A stretch of DNA of 64,000 nt from Candidatus Cybelea septentrionalis. Its GTDB lineage: Bacteria; Vulcanimicrobiota; Vulcanimicrobiia; Vulcanimicrobiales; Vulcanimicrobiaceae. This document shows, one piece after another, positions 32,176-41,232 of the stretch. Each line of letters starts with the position of its first letter. Positions within the stretch are counted from its first letter, which is position 1. Location of the stretch: positions 124,713 to 188,712 of the forward strand of contig PMHJ01000037.1 in assembly GCA_003158175.1 (NCBI GenBank), read 5' to 3'. The position numbers and the translations under genes are program-made. The notes beneath the pieces were generated by a model. It did not search any database. It had not been told where the DNA came from and saw only the letters and a program-made list of their open reading frames with translations.

Positions 32176-33490
32176 CGGAGGTCATCGCAAGCAGCGAGTC
32201 GGCGACGGTGCCCTCGATATTTAGCTCGAACAGCTCGTCGAGCACCCGCGCGTGCGAGAGTGCCTCGGCACGATCGACGATCGCCTTGTTGCGAATTTTT
32301 AGAATTACGGAATGCAGCAACTTCGAAACGATCGTCATGCTCATGCCGGTCACGAGCACGCGCTCCCGCTCGCTCATGTTCGGGCAGCGTGCCAAAAGCC
32401 GCTCGACTTCTTTTGCGCGAATCGCTTCCGCCTTTTGCGTCAGCCGCGCGATCACCGGTAAGGTGGCGCGTGAGCGATACCAGCTTTCGAAGCGCTCGAC
32501 GTGTTCGGCGACGATCTTTTCGACGGCCGGGATCGCCTCGCGCCGGGATTCGAGCCGTTCGTTCACGACCGATTTGAGGCCGTCGACGTCGACGAGTGCA
32601 ACGTTGTCGACCTGCGCTACGGCCGGATCGACGTCGCGCGGCACGGCGATGTCCACGATAAAGAGCGGACGCTGCGGACGCAGTGTCATCGCGTCGGAGA
32701 CGCGCTTTTCGTCGAGGACGAAATGCGAGGCGCCGGTGGAGGCGACGACGACGTCGGCAACGGCAAGTGCGTCAGAGAGTTCGGGCATCTCGAGTGCTTC
32801 ACCGAAGCCGGCCTCCTCGATCAGCTCGCGAGAGCGCGCGAGCGTCCGATTCGTTACGATGACTCGAGCGGCGCCCTCCTGGCGCAATCGTTTTACCGCT
32901 GCGCGACCCATCTTGCCCGCGCCGACGACGAGAACGGACTTCCCCTCCAACGTGCCAAGACGAACGCGCGCCGCTTCGACCGCCGCGGTGGCGATTGAGA
33001 CCGATTCGCTTCCAATGTGCGTCTTCGCGCGAGCGATTTTGCCGGCCGCGATCGCCTCACGGAAGAGACGATGCAGCGTTCTGCCGAGAGAGTCGGCTTG
33101 CGTCGCGGCGACGTACGCCTCTTTGACCTGGCCCAGAATTTCGGCTTCGCCGATGAGCATCGAGTCGAGACCGGTGCAGACGCGGAAAAGATGCTCGACG
33201 GCCTGGTGACCGAGCCGAGTGTAAAGGTAGGACTCGATATCGTAGCCGGTGGTGCCGTGACGGAAGTTGGTCAAAAACGATTTTATCTGACCGACGCCGC
33301 TCTCGTAGTCGGAGAGCTCGGCATAGATCTCTAGCCTTCCGCAGGTCTGCAACATCACAGCTTCGGTAACCGCCTCGTAGTCGCGCAGGGCGACCAAGGC
33401 TTCGGCCATCCGCGACGCCGGAAAGGCGTGCCGCTCCCGAACCTCGACGGGGGCCGTGTGATGCGAGAGGCCGATGCAGGTCAGGGGCAT
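32165..33490 (-). CDS. hemA: Glutamyl-tRNA reductase
   Basis: The 441-residue enzyme has the N-terminal catalytic domain (GLSHHTAPVEVRE), NADPH domain (VLVVGAGKMGRAAVKRL) and C-terminal dimerisation helices. It reduces Glu-tRNA to glutamate-1-semialdehyde. The active cysteine is present in MLQTCGRLEIY, although the usual TCNRTE reads TCGRLE, so two residues beside the nucleophile differ. It sits 9 bp after hemL, which uses its product, and overlaps CobA-HemD by 11 bp. Confidence 0.96.
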   Translation of the reverse strand: MPLTCIGLSHHTAPVEVRERHAFPASRMAEALVALRDYEAVTEAVMLQTCGRLEIYAELSDYESGVGQIKSFLTNFRHGTTGYDIESYLYTRLGHQAVEHLFRVCTGLDSMLIGEAEILGQVKEAYVAATQADSLGRTLHRLFREAIAAGKIARAKTHIGSESVSIATAAVEAARVRLGTLEGKSVLVVGAGKMGRAAVKRLRQEGAARVIVTNRTLARSRELIEEAGFGEALEMPELSDALAVADVVVASTGASHFVLDEKRVSDAMTLRPQRPLFIVDIAVPRDVDPAVAQVDNVALVDVDGLKSVVNERLESRREAIPAVEKIVAEHVERFESWYRSRATLPVIARLTQKAEAIRAKEVERLLARCPNMSERERVLVTGMSMTIVSKLLHSVILKIRNKAIVDRAEALSHARVLDELFELNIEGTVADSLLAMTSDGH

Positions 33491-33499
33491 GAGGCAATC

Positions 33500-34846
33500 C
33501 TACGGCTCCGACGCGCCGTCCGACAAGTGCATCGCTCGCAGCGGGCGCTCATCGGTCGCCCGCAGCTTCGCCAGCGCCGAGTCCGTGGCCGCAACCGTGC
33601 GGTCGATCTCCGCCAGCGTGTGGGCCGCGCAAAGAAAGTTCGACTCAAAGGGCGAGGGTGCGAAGTAGACGCCGCGCTCGAGCATGGCGCCAAAGTACCT
33701 TGCAAAGAGGCTCCGGTCGGTGGCTTGGGCTCCCCGCAAGTCGCTTACCCCGTCGCGCGTGAAGAATATCGAAAACATTCCGCCCGCGCAGTTGACGAAG
33801 CTGGGAAAGCCATGTCGCTCGAAGCTGGTTTTCAAACCATCAGTCAGCCGGAGAGCTAGCGCTTCAAGGCGTTCGTAGAGCGTGTGGTCTGCTGCGACGA
33901 CCCCGAGCGTGGCGATGCCGGCGGCCATAGCGACCGGGTTGCCCGAGAGCGTTCCTGCTTGGTAGACGGGTCCGTCTGGGGCGAGTTGGGCCATGATCTC
34001 GGCTCGGCCGCCAAACGCCGCGACCGGCAAACCGCCGCCGATCGCCTTGCCAAGCGTTGTCAGGTCGGGCCGGACGCCTTCGCGTGCTTGAGCGCCGCCA
34101 CGAGCGACGCGAAAGCCGGTCATCACTTCGTCGAAAATCAGCACCGCGCCGTGCTGAGTGCAGAGCTCGCGAAGCTCGAGCAGATACCCCGGCCGCGGAA
34201 AAATCAGCCCCATATTGCCGGGATACGGCTCGACGATCAGCGCCGCGATCGCCCCCGCATTCGTTTCGAACGCCTCTTCGACGGCCACCAGGTCGTTAAA
34301 CGGCAACACGATCGTATCCACAGCGACGCCTTCGGTGACGCCCGGCGAGTCGGGCACGCCTGCGGTTAGCGCACCGGATCCGGCGGCAATCAGGAACGAG
34401 TCGCCGTGACCGTGATAGCAACCCGCAAACTTCACGATCTTCGAACGCCCGGTGTAGCCGCGGGCTAGCCGAACGGCGCTCAATGTCGCCTCGGTTCCGC
34501 TGGAAACGAATCGAATTCGTTCGATTGACGGCATCATCGAGATGATCAGCTCCGCGAGCTGACTCTCCGACTCGGTCGGCGTTCCGAACGAGGTACCCCG
34601 CGAAGCGGCGTTGACGATCGCCCGCGTAACGGCAGGATGAGCGTGGCCAAGGAGCAAGGCGCCCCACGACATGAGGTAATCGAGATACTCGTGACCGTCG
34701 ACATCGTAGAGCATCGCCCCCGCGCCGCTTTTCATGAAGATGGGAGAAAGGCCGACCGAACCGAGCGCGCGGACGGGTGAGTTCACGCCGCCGGCAATGA
34801 CGTTGCGGGCGCGCGCAAATTCGGCGATCGAACGTTCCAGCTTCAC
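33500..34846 (-). CDS. hemL: Glutamate-1-semialdehyde 2,1-aminomutase
   Basis: The 448-residue PLP enzyme shows GGVNSPVRALGSVG, SWGALLLGHAHPAV, RFVSSGTEATLSAVRLARGYTG, LIFDEVMTGFRVA and the PLP lysine in LTTLGKAIGGGLPVAAFGG. It converts glutamate-1-semialdehyde to 5-aminolevulinate. Its ATG overlaps the mobA-like stop by 4 bp and hemA follows 9 bp later, making the C5 pathway pair contiguous. Confidence 0.97.
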   Translation of the reverse strand: MKLERSIAEFARARNVIAGGVNSPVRALGSVGLSPIFMKSGAGAMLYDVDGHEYLDYLMSWGALLLGHAHPAVTRAIVNAASRGTSFGTPTESESQLAELIISMMPSIERIRFVSSGTEATLSAVRLARGYTGRSKIVKFAGCYHGHGDSFLIAAGSGALTAGVPDSPGVTEGVAVDTIVLPFNDLVAVEEAFETNAGAIAALIVEPYPGNMGLIFPRPGYLLELRELCTQHGAVLIFDEVMTGFRVARGGAQAREGVRPDLTTLGKAIGGGLPVAAFGGRAEIMAQLAPDGPVYQAGTLSGNPVAMAAGIATLGVVAADHTLYERLEALALRLTDGLKTSFERHGFPSFVNCAGGMFSIFFTRDGVSDLRGAQATDRSLFARYFGAMLERGVYFAPSPFESNFLCAAHTLAEIDRTVAATDSALAKLRATDERPLRAMHLSDGASEP

Positions 34847-35412
34847 GCTCTGTCCATTCTGCGTTCGAGGTCGGAACGCATATTCACGTTGTGAAAGTAG
34901 CGGCTCTCCGTCGGCACGAAGCGAGTTGCGACGGCAGCGATCAGATCGCGCATCGCGCTACGGCCTGCGCGGCGCAGTCGAAGGCCTTCGCGGAGAAGCG
35001 CGAACCTGTCGTAGAGAGCTGCGAGCGGTTCGACGCCGCCGTCATGCTGGGGAACGGCGGCTTCGTCGCCCGGCATCCACGCAGCAGCCAAACGTTCGAG
35101 CACGCTGGGCTCGAGATGCGGCTGATCCGCGGCGACGGCAAAGATGCGATCGGCCGTAATGAATGGGCAAGCGGAGAGCAACGCATGCAGCGGACCGCGC
35201 GGGAACCAGCGATCGATCAGCAACGGCGCGCAAAGTGCCGCGTCGACCGCCGGCGCAAAGCTTGCCTTGCCGGCTACATATACCGGCCATGGGCCTTGCG
35301 CCAGGTTCGCAAAGACTCTCACGATCAAGGGTTGGCCATCGATGTCATGCTCGAGTTTTCCTGGAAAGCGCGTCGCAGAGCCACCGGCCAGGAGCAGGAT
35401 CGCATCAGCCAT
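34843..35412 (-). CDS. MobA-like nucleotidyltransferase (molybdenum cofactor)
   Basis: The 189-residue protein has the MobA/NTP-transferase start LLAGGSATRFPGKL, a metal-binding AADQPHLEPSV segment and the EPLAALYDR motif. MobA adds GMP to molybdopterin; close relatives add CMP (MocA) or act on other small molecules. It is inserted between hemB and hemL with overlaps of 8 and 4 bp, so it is fully co-translated with haem genes. FdhD elsewhere in the window supports molybdoenzyme use, but exact nucleotide and acceptor are unproven. Confidence 0.82.
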   Translation of the reverse strand: MADAILLLAGGSATRFPGKLEHDIDGQPLIVRVFANLAQGPWPVYVAGKASFAPAVDAALCAPLLIDRWFPRGPLHALLSACPFITADRIFAVAADQPHLEPSVLERLAAAWMPGDEAAVPQHDGGVEPLAALYDRFALLREGLRLRRAGRSAMRDLIAAVATRFVPTESRYFHNVNMRSDLERRMDRA

Positions 35413-36397
35413 GACGCCGTGCGTAGGTTTTGGCGAAATACGTGATGACGATGTCGGCGCCGGCTCGTACGAACGACGTCAAGATTTCGTCGATGGCGCG
35501 GTCGCCATCGAGCCAGCCGTTGGCGATTGCAGCTTGAAGCATCGCGTACTCGCCGCTGACGTTGTAAACGGCAATCGGCACGTCAAACCGGTCGCGCGCG
35601 GCGCGAACGACGTCGAGATAGGGCAGCCCCGGCTTGATCATCACGATGTCCGCGCCCTGCGCGATGTCCAGCGCGATTTCACGCAATGCTTCGCGAGAGT
35701 TGGGCGCGTCCATCTGATAGCCGCGGCGATCTCCTTGCTGCGGTGCCGAACCTGCCGCATCTCGAAACGGTCCGTAGAACGCCGATGCGTACTTCGCGCT
35801 GTATGCCATGATGGCCACGCTCGTGCGGCCGTGGCCGTCCAGCGCCGAACGAATCGCCTGCACGCGGCCGTCCATCATATCGGAGGGAGCGACGACATCG
35901 GCTCCCGCATCCGCATAGGTCCGAGCGATGCGGCAGAGCAGTTCCAACGTCGCATCGTTGTCGACCTCTCCCTCCGAATCGAGGATTCCGCAGTGGCCGT
36001 GGTCGGTATATTCGCAGCCGCAGAGGTCGGCCATCACAAGCATCTCCGGCAGCTCCCCTTTGATGGCGCGAATCGCTCGCTGGACGATTCCGTTGCTCTC
36101 GTAACTGCTCGAGGCAACGGCGTCTTTGTGTGCCGGAATGCCGAACAGAAGCACGCTCTGGATGCCTAGCGTAAAAAGCTCACGCGCTTCGGCTATCGTG
36201 GCGTCGAGCGTGAGGCGCGAGATTCCCGGCATCGACTCGATCGGGCCCGCGTCTTCATCGCGTTCCACAACGAAAAGCGGTTGGACGAGATGCTCGATCC
36301 CGATACGATGCTCTGCAACGAGCTCGCGCATGACCTGGCTGCGGCGAAGGCGCCGGGGCCGCACTGCAATCACGGTCGGCTCACGTTGCGGCGACAC
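35405..36397 (-). CDS. hemB: Delta-aminolevulinic acid dehydratase (porphobilinogen synthase)
   Basis: The 330-residue TIM barrel has the two Schiff-base lysine regions (MAYSAKYASAFYGPFRDA and MIKPGLPYLD). A three-cysteine zinc site (DLCGCEYTDHGHCG) indicates a zinc-dependent enzyme. It joins two 5-aminolevulinates to porphobilinogen. The start overlaps the end of the Met8-HemC gene by 17 bp and the stop overlaps the mobA-like gene by 8 bp. Confidence 0.97.
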   Translation of the reverse strand: MSPQREPTVIAVRPRRLRRSQVMRELVAEHRIGIEHLVQPLFVVERDEDAGPIESMPGISRLTLDATIAEARELFTLGIQSVLLFGIPAHKDAVASSSYESNGIVQRAIRAIKGELPEMLVMADLCGCEYTDHGHCGILDSEGEVDNDATLELLCRIARTYADAGADVVAPSDMMDGRVQAIRSALDGHGRTSVAIMAYSAKYASAFYGPFRDAAGSAPQQGDRRGYQMDAPNSREALREIALDIAQGADIVMIKPGLPYLDVVRAARDRFDVPIAVYNVSGEYAMLQAAIANGWLDGDRAIDEILTSFVRAGADIVITYFAKTYARRHG

Positions 36398-37859
36398 TGC
36401 GCTCGGCCAGTTCGGCGGCGAGCGTGCTTCCCAGGGCCTGCGCCTCTTGCAACGTCGCTACGGAGCGTTCGATCCGATGACGAAGAATGACGCCAGGCTC
36501 GGCTTCCACCGCGGCGTCAACCACCATGCCCGCCGCGCCTACACGCGCGTGGATTCCGATCGGTGCGCTGCAGCCCGCGTGCATCGCCGCAAGCGCCGCG
36601 CGTTCGCAGACGACGCAGAGTTCGCTGACGCAATCGTTTGCAGCCGATCGGAGGGCGTTCGTCAGCCAATCCTCTCCGGCGCGAGTCTCCACGGCGAGCG
36701 CGCCTTGACCGACGGCGGGAACGACGCGGTCGACTGCAAACGGCACGAGGTGCGTGGCCCGTTCACCCAATCGATTTAAGCCCGCCATCGCCAGCACGAT
36801 GGCATCGTAGCGGCCATCGCGTAACTTCGCAAGTCGAGTGCCGACGTTGCCGCGCAGCGTCTCGTATCGCAGATCGGGACGAAGTGCCGCCAGCTGTGCG
36901 CGCCGCCTCGGGCTGGACGTTCCGACGACCGATCCTCGCGGGAGGCTTTCGAAGTCGCTATAGCGCTCGCTGCAAAAAGCGTCGCGCGCGTCTTGCCGTT
37001 GGGAGATGGCCGCGATCTGCAAATCATCGGGAAGCGTGCTGGGCAGATCCTTGCAGGAATGAACGGCATAATCGGCACGCCGTTCGCGCAGCGCGCTCTC
37101 CAGCTCCGTGATAAAGACGTTGACCGTGCCAAGGCGATCGATAGGGTGCTCTTTATCACGATCCCCGCTCGTCGTGATGCCCAGCATAGTCGTGGCGATC
37201 CCGCGTTCGGCCAAACGTCCCGCGATCGTGCGGCTTTGAATCATCGCGAGCGGGCTGCGCCGGGAAGCGCAGACGACGGCCACGTCCGGCATTGCGGCGA
37301 GCTCGGCGATCGGCCGCTCCGCGAGCGTGCGTAAAATGGCAGCGCCTTCCTCTGTGGGGAAGGTGTCTTTGATATGAGCGCGCATCCGCCGCAGCACCTG
37401 TAGCGCCTCGCCGTACTCCGATCCGAACTGCTCGGAGAGCTCGCGCACGATGCGCTTTGAAAAAGCCGGCGAGCTTCCCGCGGAGTCGGCGCTAATCGTC
37501 AGATCTCCGACGCGAAACGTTGCCGGCATCGTAAAGTCTCCTCGATCCGGACTGGATGCATCGCAAACGAGTATGCGCGCCTCGCGGGCGTCGGCAACGA
37601 CGCGGGCGTTGATTGCATCGTCGTCGGTCGCAGCGATGACGAGCGCCGCTCCGGCGAGGTCGCCGCGCTCGTAACCGCGTTGCGTGCAGATTCCCGCATT
37701 TGCGCGTAAAAAATCGCGCAACCGATCGCCGATCCGATCCGCTACGACCGAAATTCGAAAACCGGCCTCGGCAAGCGATTCGGCCTTTCGAGCCGCGACG
37801 ATTCCTCCGCCGATTATCACCGCTCGGCGGCCGTTCGGCCGCAATGAGATGGTTAACAT
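36381..37859 (-). CDS. hemC: Fusion of precorrin-2 dehydrogenase (Met8/CysG-N) and hydroxymethylbilane synthase (HemC)
   Basis: From the ATG at 37859 the protein has 492 residues in two enzymes. Residues about 1-190 are a Met8/CysG N-terminal type NAD domain (RRAVIIGGGIVAARKAESL, LVCDASSPDRGDFTMPATF, SAGSSPAFSKRIR-like segment), which oxidises precorrin-2 to sirohydrochlorin. Residues about 205-490 are HemC (TSSPRRRAQLAALRPDL, LRGNVGTRLAKLRDG, cofactor Cys in HAGCSAPIG), which polymerises porphobilinogen. The longer frame upstream is non-coding and overlaps the divergent glycosyltransferase. It heads the tetrapyrrole operon. This domain pairing is uncommon as far as I know. Confidence 0.93.
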   Translation of the reverse strand: MLTISLRPNGRRAVIIGGGIVAARKAESLAEAGFRISVVADRIGDRLRDFLRANAGICTQRGYERGDLAGAALVIAATDDDAINARVVADAREARILVCDASSPDRGDFTMPATFRVGDLTISADSAGSSPAFSKRIVRELSEQFGSEYGEALQVLRRMRAHIKDTFPTEEGAAILRTLAERPIAELAAMPDVAVVCASRRSPLAMIQSRTIAGRLAERGIATTMLGITTSGDRDKEHPIDRLGTVNVFITELESALRERRADYAVHSCKDLPSTLPDDLQIAAISQRQDARDAFCSERYSDFESLPRGSVVGTSSPRRRAQLAALRPDLRYETLRGNVGTRLAKLRDGRYDAIVLAMAGLNRLGERATHLVPFAVDRVVPAVGQGALAVETRAGEDWLTNALRSAANDCVSELCVVCERAALAAMHAGCSAPIGIHARVGAAGMVVDAAVEAEPGVILRHRIERSVATLQEAQALGSTLAAELAERSVAAT

Positions 37860-37908
37860 GGAAACATAAAAGGCTTCAGCGTCCGGCAGCCAAAAACCGC
37901 CTTTCGTC

Positions 37909-39573
37909 ATGAAGAGAACCGCGGACGGAGCCGTTCGTGCCGCCGCCGTGGGTGCGGGCGTTGCAGCCCTCATAACCCTCCCGGGTTTGGGTGTCGGCAC
38001 TCTCTGGGACAACAGCGAGACGGCATACGGCGAGGTTGCCAAAGAAATTCTTCTCACGCATGACTGGGTGGTCATGCACCTCAATAGCGTGCCGTATTTC
38101 GTCCAGCCGCCGTTGTATTTTTGGTTAGGCGCCCTTTTCTCGCTGCTGGCAGGCCCAACGCCGCTGGCGCTGCGACTTCCATCGGCGCTGGCGACGGTCG
38201 TCCTCTCCGCCTTCACCGGCTACGCCGTCGCGCGGCAGGCGGGAGCCCGCGTCGGCATCTATGCCGCCGTCATTCTTTCGACGTGCTTGATGCAGGCAGT
38301 GATCGGCCGGCTGGCGATCATGGACGCGCTTCTCGACCTAACGGTCGCAATGACGATCCTCTGGTGGTTTCGCGGTCTCGAGAGCGGGCGCGACCGGTAC
38401 ACGATTTTTGGCTGGATCGCCGCGGGCTTCGGATTCTTGGCCAAAGGACTCGTTGCGCCGGTCGTTGCGCTGCTGGTCGTCGTGCCGCTCTTCTTTTGGA
38501 ATCGGCGTTTCGAACCGACATACGCGCCGTCGGCGCGAGCCTGGTGCGTTGGACTTCTCGCTTTCTTTGCGATCGCTGCTCCGTGGCCGGTCGCCCTGGT
38601 GCTGCACTATCATTTCTTTCCGCTTCAAAAACTCATTGGAGAGTACACGATCGGCCGTTACACCGCCGTTGTCGAGAATCAAGCCGGGCCGTTCTGGTAT
38701 TACGTGCCGGTCATTATTCTTGGCTTCTTTCCGTGGATTGCATTCCTCCCGATGGCCGTGGCCTATGGTGTTCGAAGGCTGCGCGCCGGTGCGTTACAAG
38801 ATCCGGGATCTTCGCGTCTCGTGCGGCTCGCATTTGCCTGGATCGTCATGCCGCTGCTCTTTTTCAGCTTCGCTCGCACGAAGCTTCCGAACTATATCGC
38901 GCTCGAGTTTCCCGCCCTCGCGTTGATTACGGCGCTGTATTTCGAAGCAGTGGTGCGCCGCGGCGGCACGCGTTCGGCGGTCTTCTCTGCGGCCACGGTG
39001 CCGGTGACGATCGGGGCATTGGCGATTGCGATCGCCCTCTTCACGCGCAACAATCGCCTGACGGCCGAAATAGCGATCGCGGTGCCTCCGTTGCTGGCGA
39101 TGGCGGCGGCCATCTTCGCCGGCTCGTTGTTGACCGCGCTGCTGGTCGCGCGGCGCAGTAGCGTGGGCGCGGCTCCGTACGCGCTGGCATTCGCGGCGAT
39201 CGTCGCGACCGACGTGCTCGCGGTGACGGTCTTACCGCACGCCGAAGCATTCAAGCCGGTGCCGCGATTGGCCGCCGTCATCGAGCGAGAGCAGCGCCCG
39301 GGTGATGTCGTGGCCATCCAAAACGTCTCTGGCGGCAATGCACTGCTTTTTTATACGCATCCGGTCGTTCGCGTGCTGGCATCGCCGAGTGATGGAGATC
39401 CGGGAACCGACGGCGTCGACCCTCGCACGATTCTCTGTGCGGCATCGCGCGCATGGGTGATCGTTCCGGCCACGAGCGTGCCGACGGATCCCGCGTACGG
39501 TCGCGTGCGCCGCCTCATTACCGTCGACCGCAAAGCGGCACTGTTACTCTACGAAGGCGGCCCTTGTCGCTAG
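37909..39573 (+). CDS. Membrane glycosyltransferase of the PMT/ArnT superfamily
   Basis: The 554-residue protein has about eleven membrane helices. The first periplasmic loop starts with LWDNSETAYGEVAKEIL, containing the acidic residue typical of the DxE region in ArnT/PMT-like enzymes, then PYFVQPPLYFWLGALF. A later SFARTKLPNYIALEFPALAL region matches the family. Such enzymes move a sugar from a lipid carrier to lipid A or proteins on the outer face of the membrane. Acceptor and sugar are unknown. It is divergent from the tetrapyrrole operon with 49 bp between starts. Confidence 0.88.
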   Translation: MKRTADGAVRAAAVGAGVAALITLPGLGVGTLWDNSETAYGEVAKEILLTHDWVVMHLNSVPYFVQPPLYFWLGALFSLLAGPTPLALRLPSALATVVLSAFTGYAVARQAGARVGIYAAVILSTCLMQAVIGRLAIMDALLDLTVAMTILWWFRGLESGRDRYTIFGWIAAGFGFLAKGLVAPVVALLVVVPLFFWNRRFEPTYAPSARAWCVGLLAFFAIAAPWPVALVLHYHFFPLQKLIGEYTIGRYTAVVENQAGPFWYYVPVIILGFFPWIAFLPMAVAYGVRRLRAGALQDPGSSRLVRLAFAWIVMPLLFFSFARTKLPNYIALEFPALALITALYFEAVVRRGGTRSAVFSAATVPVTIGALAIAIALFTRNNRLTAEIAIAVPPLLAMAAAIFAGSLLTALLVARRSSVGAAPYALAFAAIVATDVLAVTVLPHAEAFKPVPRLAAVIEREQRPGDVVAIQNVSGGNALLFYTHPVVRVLASPSDGDPGTDGVDPRTILCAASRAWVIVPATSVPTDPAYGRVRRLITVDRKAALLLYEGGPCR

Positions 39574-39694
39574 GGAGGCCCCGATTTAGCCCATGGCGTT
39601 GTCGCGGCGAGCCTCATTTACCACAGTAAACTTCGGTACCATAGTAAACTTCGGCTCGCCGCTCCTAGCCCTGGACTAAATCAGAGCCTCCCTG
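39571..39694. repeat. Imperfect long inverted repeat with internal 18-bp tandem duplication
   Basis: The left arm (39571-39613) and right arm (39653-39694) share AGGGAGGC, GATTTAG and GGCGAGCC blocks in inverted order, so an RNA from either strand would fold into a long hairpin. The loop contains two near-identical 18-mers (39620-39637 and 39638-39655, ACCACAGTAAACTTCGGT and ACCATAGTAAACTTCGGC). It fills the gap between two convergent genes. It could be a terminator, a small non-autonomous element, or both. Confidence 0.7.
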
Positions 39695-39704
39695 TCACGT
39701 TATT

Positions 39705-41222
39705 CTAGGGCTTATAACCTGCTACTTGAGCTTGCGTTACGGGCGATGAGTGATTGCTTCCAAGGCTGCCGCGAATGTAGGTTATGACGTCGGCGATGTC
39801 GTTATTCGAAAGCTGACCTTTCCACGCAGGCATCTGCCCGTTGTAACTCATTCCTGATACGGATATCTGTCCGTGAAGGCCGCCCGTCACGATTCCGACG
39901 ACCTTATTCGGATCGCCGGTGACGACCGGATTGTTGGCAAGTGGCGGAAATGCGCCGGGCATCCCCTGCCCCTGCGCTCCGTGGCAGCTCGCGCAGTTGG
40001 CAGTAAAGATTTTTGCACCATTGGCGTTCGTAGCTCCGCCGGTGGCGCCCACGTTCGACGCCGAAGCGGCTCCCGGCGCGACGCTGGTTGAAGTCGTCGC
40101 AGCCTCCGATGCGCTCAACACCATTGACTCCGGCGGCGAGGGCGGCGCTGCGGCCTGTTTGGCCATCGTCGTGACTTGGGCGTAGATCGACAATCCGACG
40201 ATGGTGCAAACGACGATCGTGGTCGTCCACAATATGCCCGAACGCGCGGCGAAACTCCGCGTCCGGCTGCGGTCCAGCCACGGAAGCAGGAGAACCACTA
40301 CCAGGAAGAGCGTCGGCACGACGATCGTCGCGATTAACTCCGTGCCGATGGTCAGCGGACCAAAATGCAGCTCGGGCGGTACGAGTGCGAGCAGGCCGAA
40401 GAGCGATAAGAAATACCAGGCGGGATAGGGCACGAAGAACTTGGTCGGATCGGCCTTCGCGTCCAGATATGGCGGAAACGCAAACGCGAGAAAGCAGATG
40501 ATGACGAAGACGATGAACGAGAACGCGCCGTCCATAAACATCTGATCCGGCCAAAACCGACCCACCTTGAGCGTACGCGGATCTTCGACGACCGGTCCGG
40601 CCGAGCCATTATGGCGGAAGATCGCTAAATGCGCGCCGACGAGCAACACGAGTACGGCCGGCATCAACCAGACGTGTAGCCCGAAGAAGCGGTTGATCGT
40701 GGCAGTGCCCATTGCGCCGCCGCCCTGCGCGATATGCTGGATGACGGGGCCAAGTCCCGGAGCGAGGCCGGTTATGTTGAGCGAGACTTGCGAGGCAAAG
40801 TATGCATCCATGTCCCACGGCAATAGATAGCCCGTGAGGCCGAGTACCAAGGTGACGAGGAGCAAGAGCACGCCGACGACCCATTGCAGTTCGCGCGGCG
40901 ATTTGTAGGCGCCCCAAACGAGCACTTGCAGAAGATGCAAGAAAACCAGGGCGATCATCGCCGAGGAGCCCCAATAGTGGACGGAGAGCAAAAAGTGCGT
41001 GTATGGGTTGAGATAAATTGCCCGCGTCGATTCCCATGCGGTCGCTGCGGACGGCGCGTAGAAGAAGGTTAAAAAGATGCCGGTCGTGATCTGTACGATC
41101 ATCGCGAAGAGCGTCGCGCTTCCGAAGACGTACCAATAGCTCGCTCCGCCGGGTACGTCCTCGGTGAGAAAATCCTTCGTCATCGAGACGAAGCCGGTTC
41201 GTTTTTCGATCCAGTTCAGCAT
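39705..41222 (-). CDS. Cytochrome b (b6 plus subunit IV) fused to a C-terminal cytochrome c
   Basis: The 505-residue protein contains a full cytochrome b with about eight helices. Haem-ligand helices are HYWGSSAMIALVFLHLLQVL and FFGLHVWLMPAVLVLLVGAH, and the quinol-site motif is PPEL (LVPPELHFG, replacing PEWY). An Ala/Ser/Thr-rich linker (about 375-410) leads to a class I cytochrome c (NCASCHGAQGQGMPGAFPPL, with Met ligand in GQMPAW). It is the quinol-oxidising core of the bc complex, with its electron acceptor covalently attached. It follows the Rieske gene by 10 bp and ends the respiratory operon. Confidence 0.93.
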   Translation of the reverse strand: MLNWIEKRTGFVSMTKDFLTEDVPGGASYWYVFGSATLFAMIVQITTGIFLTFFYAPSAATAWESTRAIYLNPYTHFLLSVHYWGSSAMIALVFLHLLQVLVWGAYKSPRELQWVVGVLLLLVTLVLGLTGYLLPWDMDAYFASQVSLNITGLAPGLGPVIQHIAQGGGAMGTATINRFFGLHVWLMPAVLVLLVGAHLAIFRHNGSAGPVVEDPRTLKVGRFWPDQMFMDGAFSFIVFVIICFLAFAFPPYLDAKADPTKFFVPYPAWYFLSLFGLLALVPPELHFGPLTIGTELIATIVVPTLFLVVVLLLPWLDRSRTRSFAARSGILWTTTIVVCTIVGLSIYAQVTTMAKQAAAPPSPPESMVLSASEAATTSTSVAPGAASASNVGATGGATNANGAKIFTANCASCHGAQGQGMPGAFPPLANNPVVTGDPNKVVGIVTGGLHGQISVSGMSYNGQMPAWKGQLSNNDIADVITYIRGSLGSNHSSPVTQAQVAGYKP

Positions 41223-41232
41223 CAGCGATTCC

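Noticed and set aside
32208-33209. 333-codon plus-strand frame
   Set aside because: It is the antisense of hemA, extremely Ser/Arg/Ala-rich, with no domain pattern.
35144-36169. 341-codon plus-strand frame
   Set aside because: It is antisense to mobA-like and hemB genes, with no start signals or recognisable motif.
37860-38216. 119-residue N-terminal extension of the Met8-HemC protein
   Set aside because: It is antisense to the start of the glycosyltransferase gene and resembles shadow sequence; the Met8 domain begins right after the ATG at 37859.
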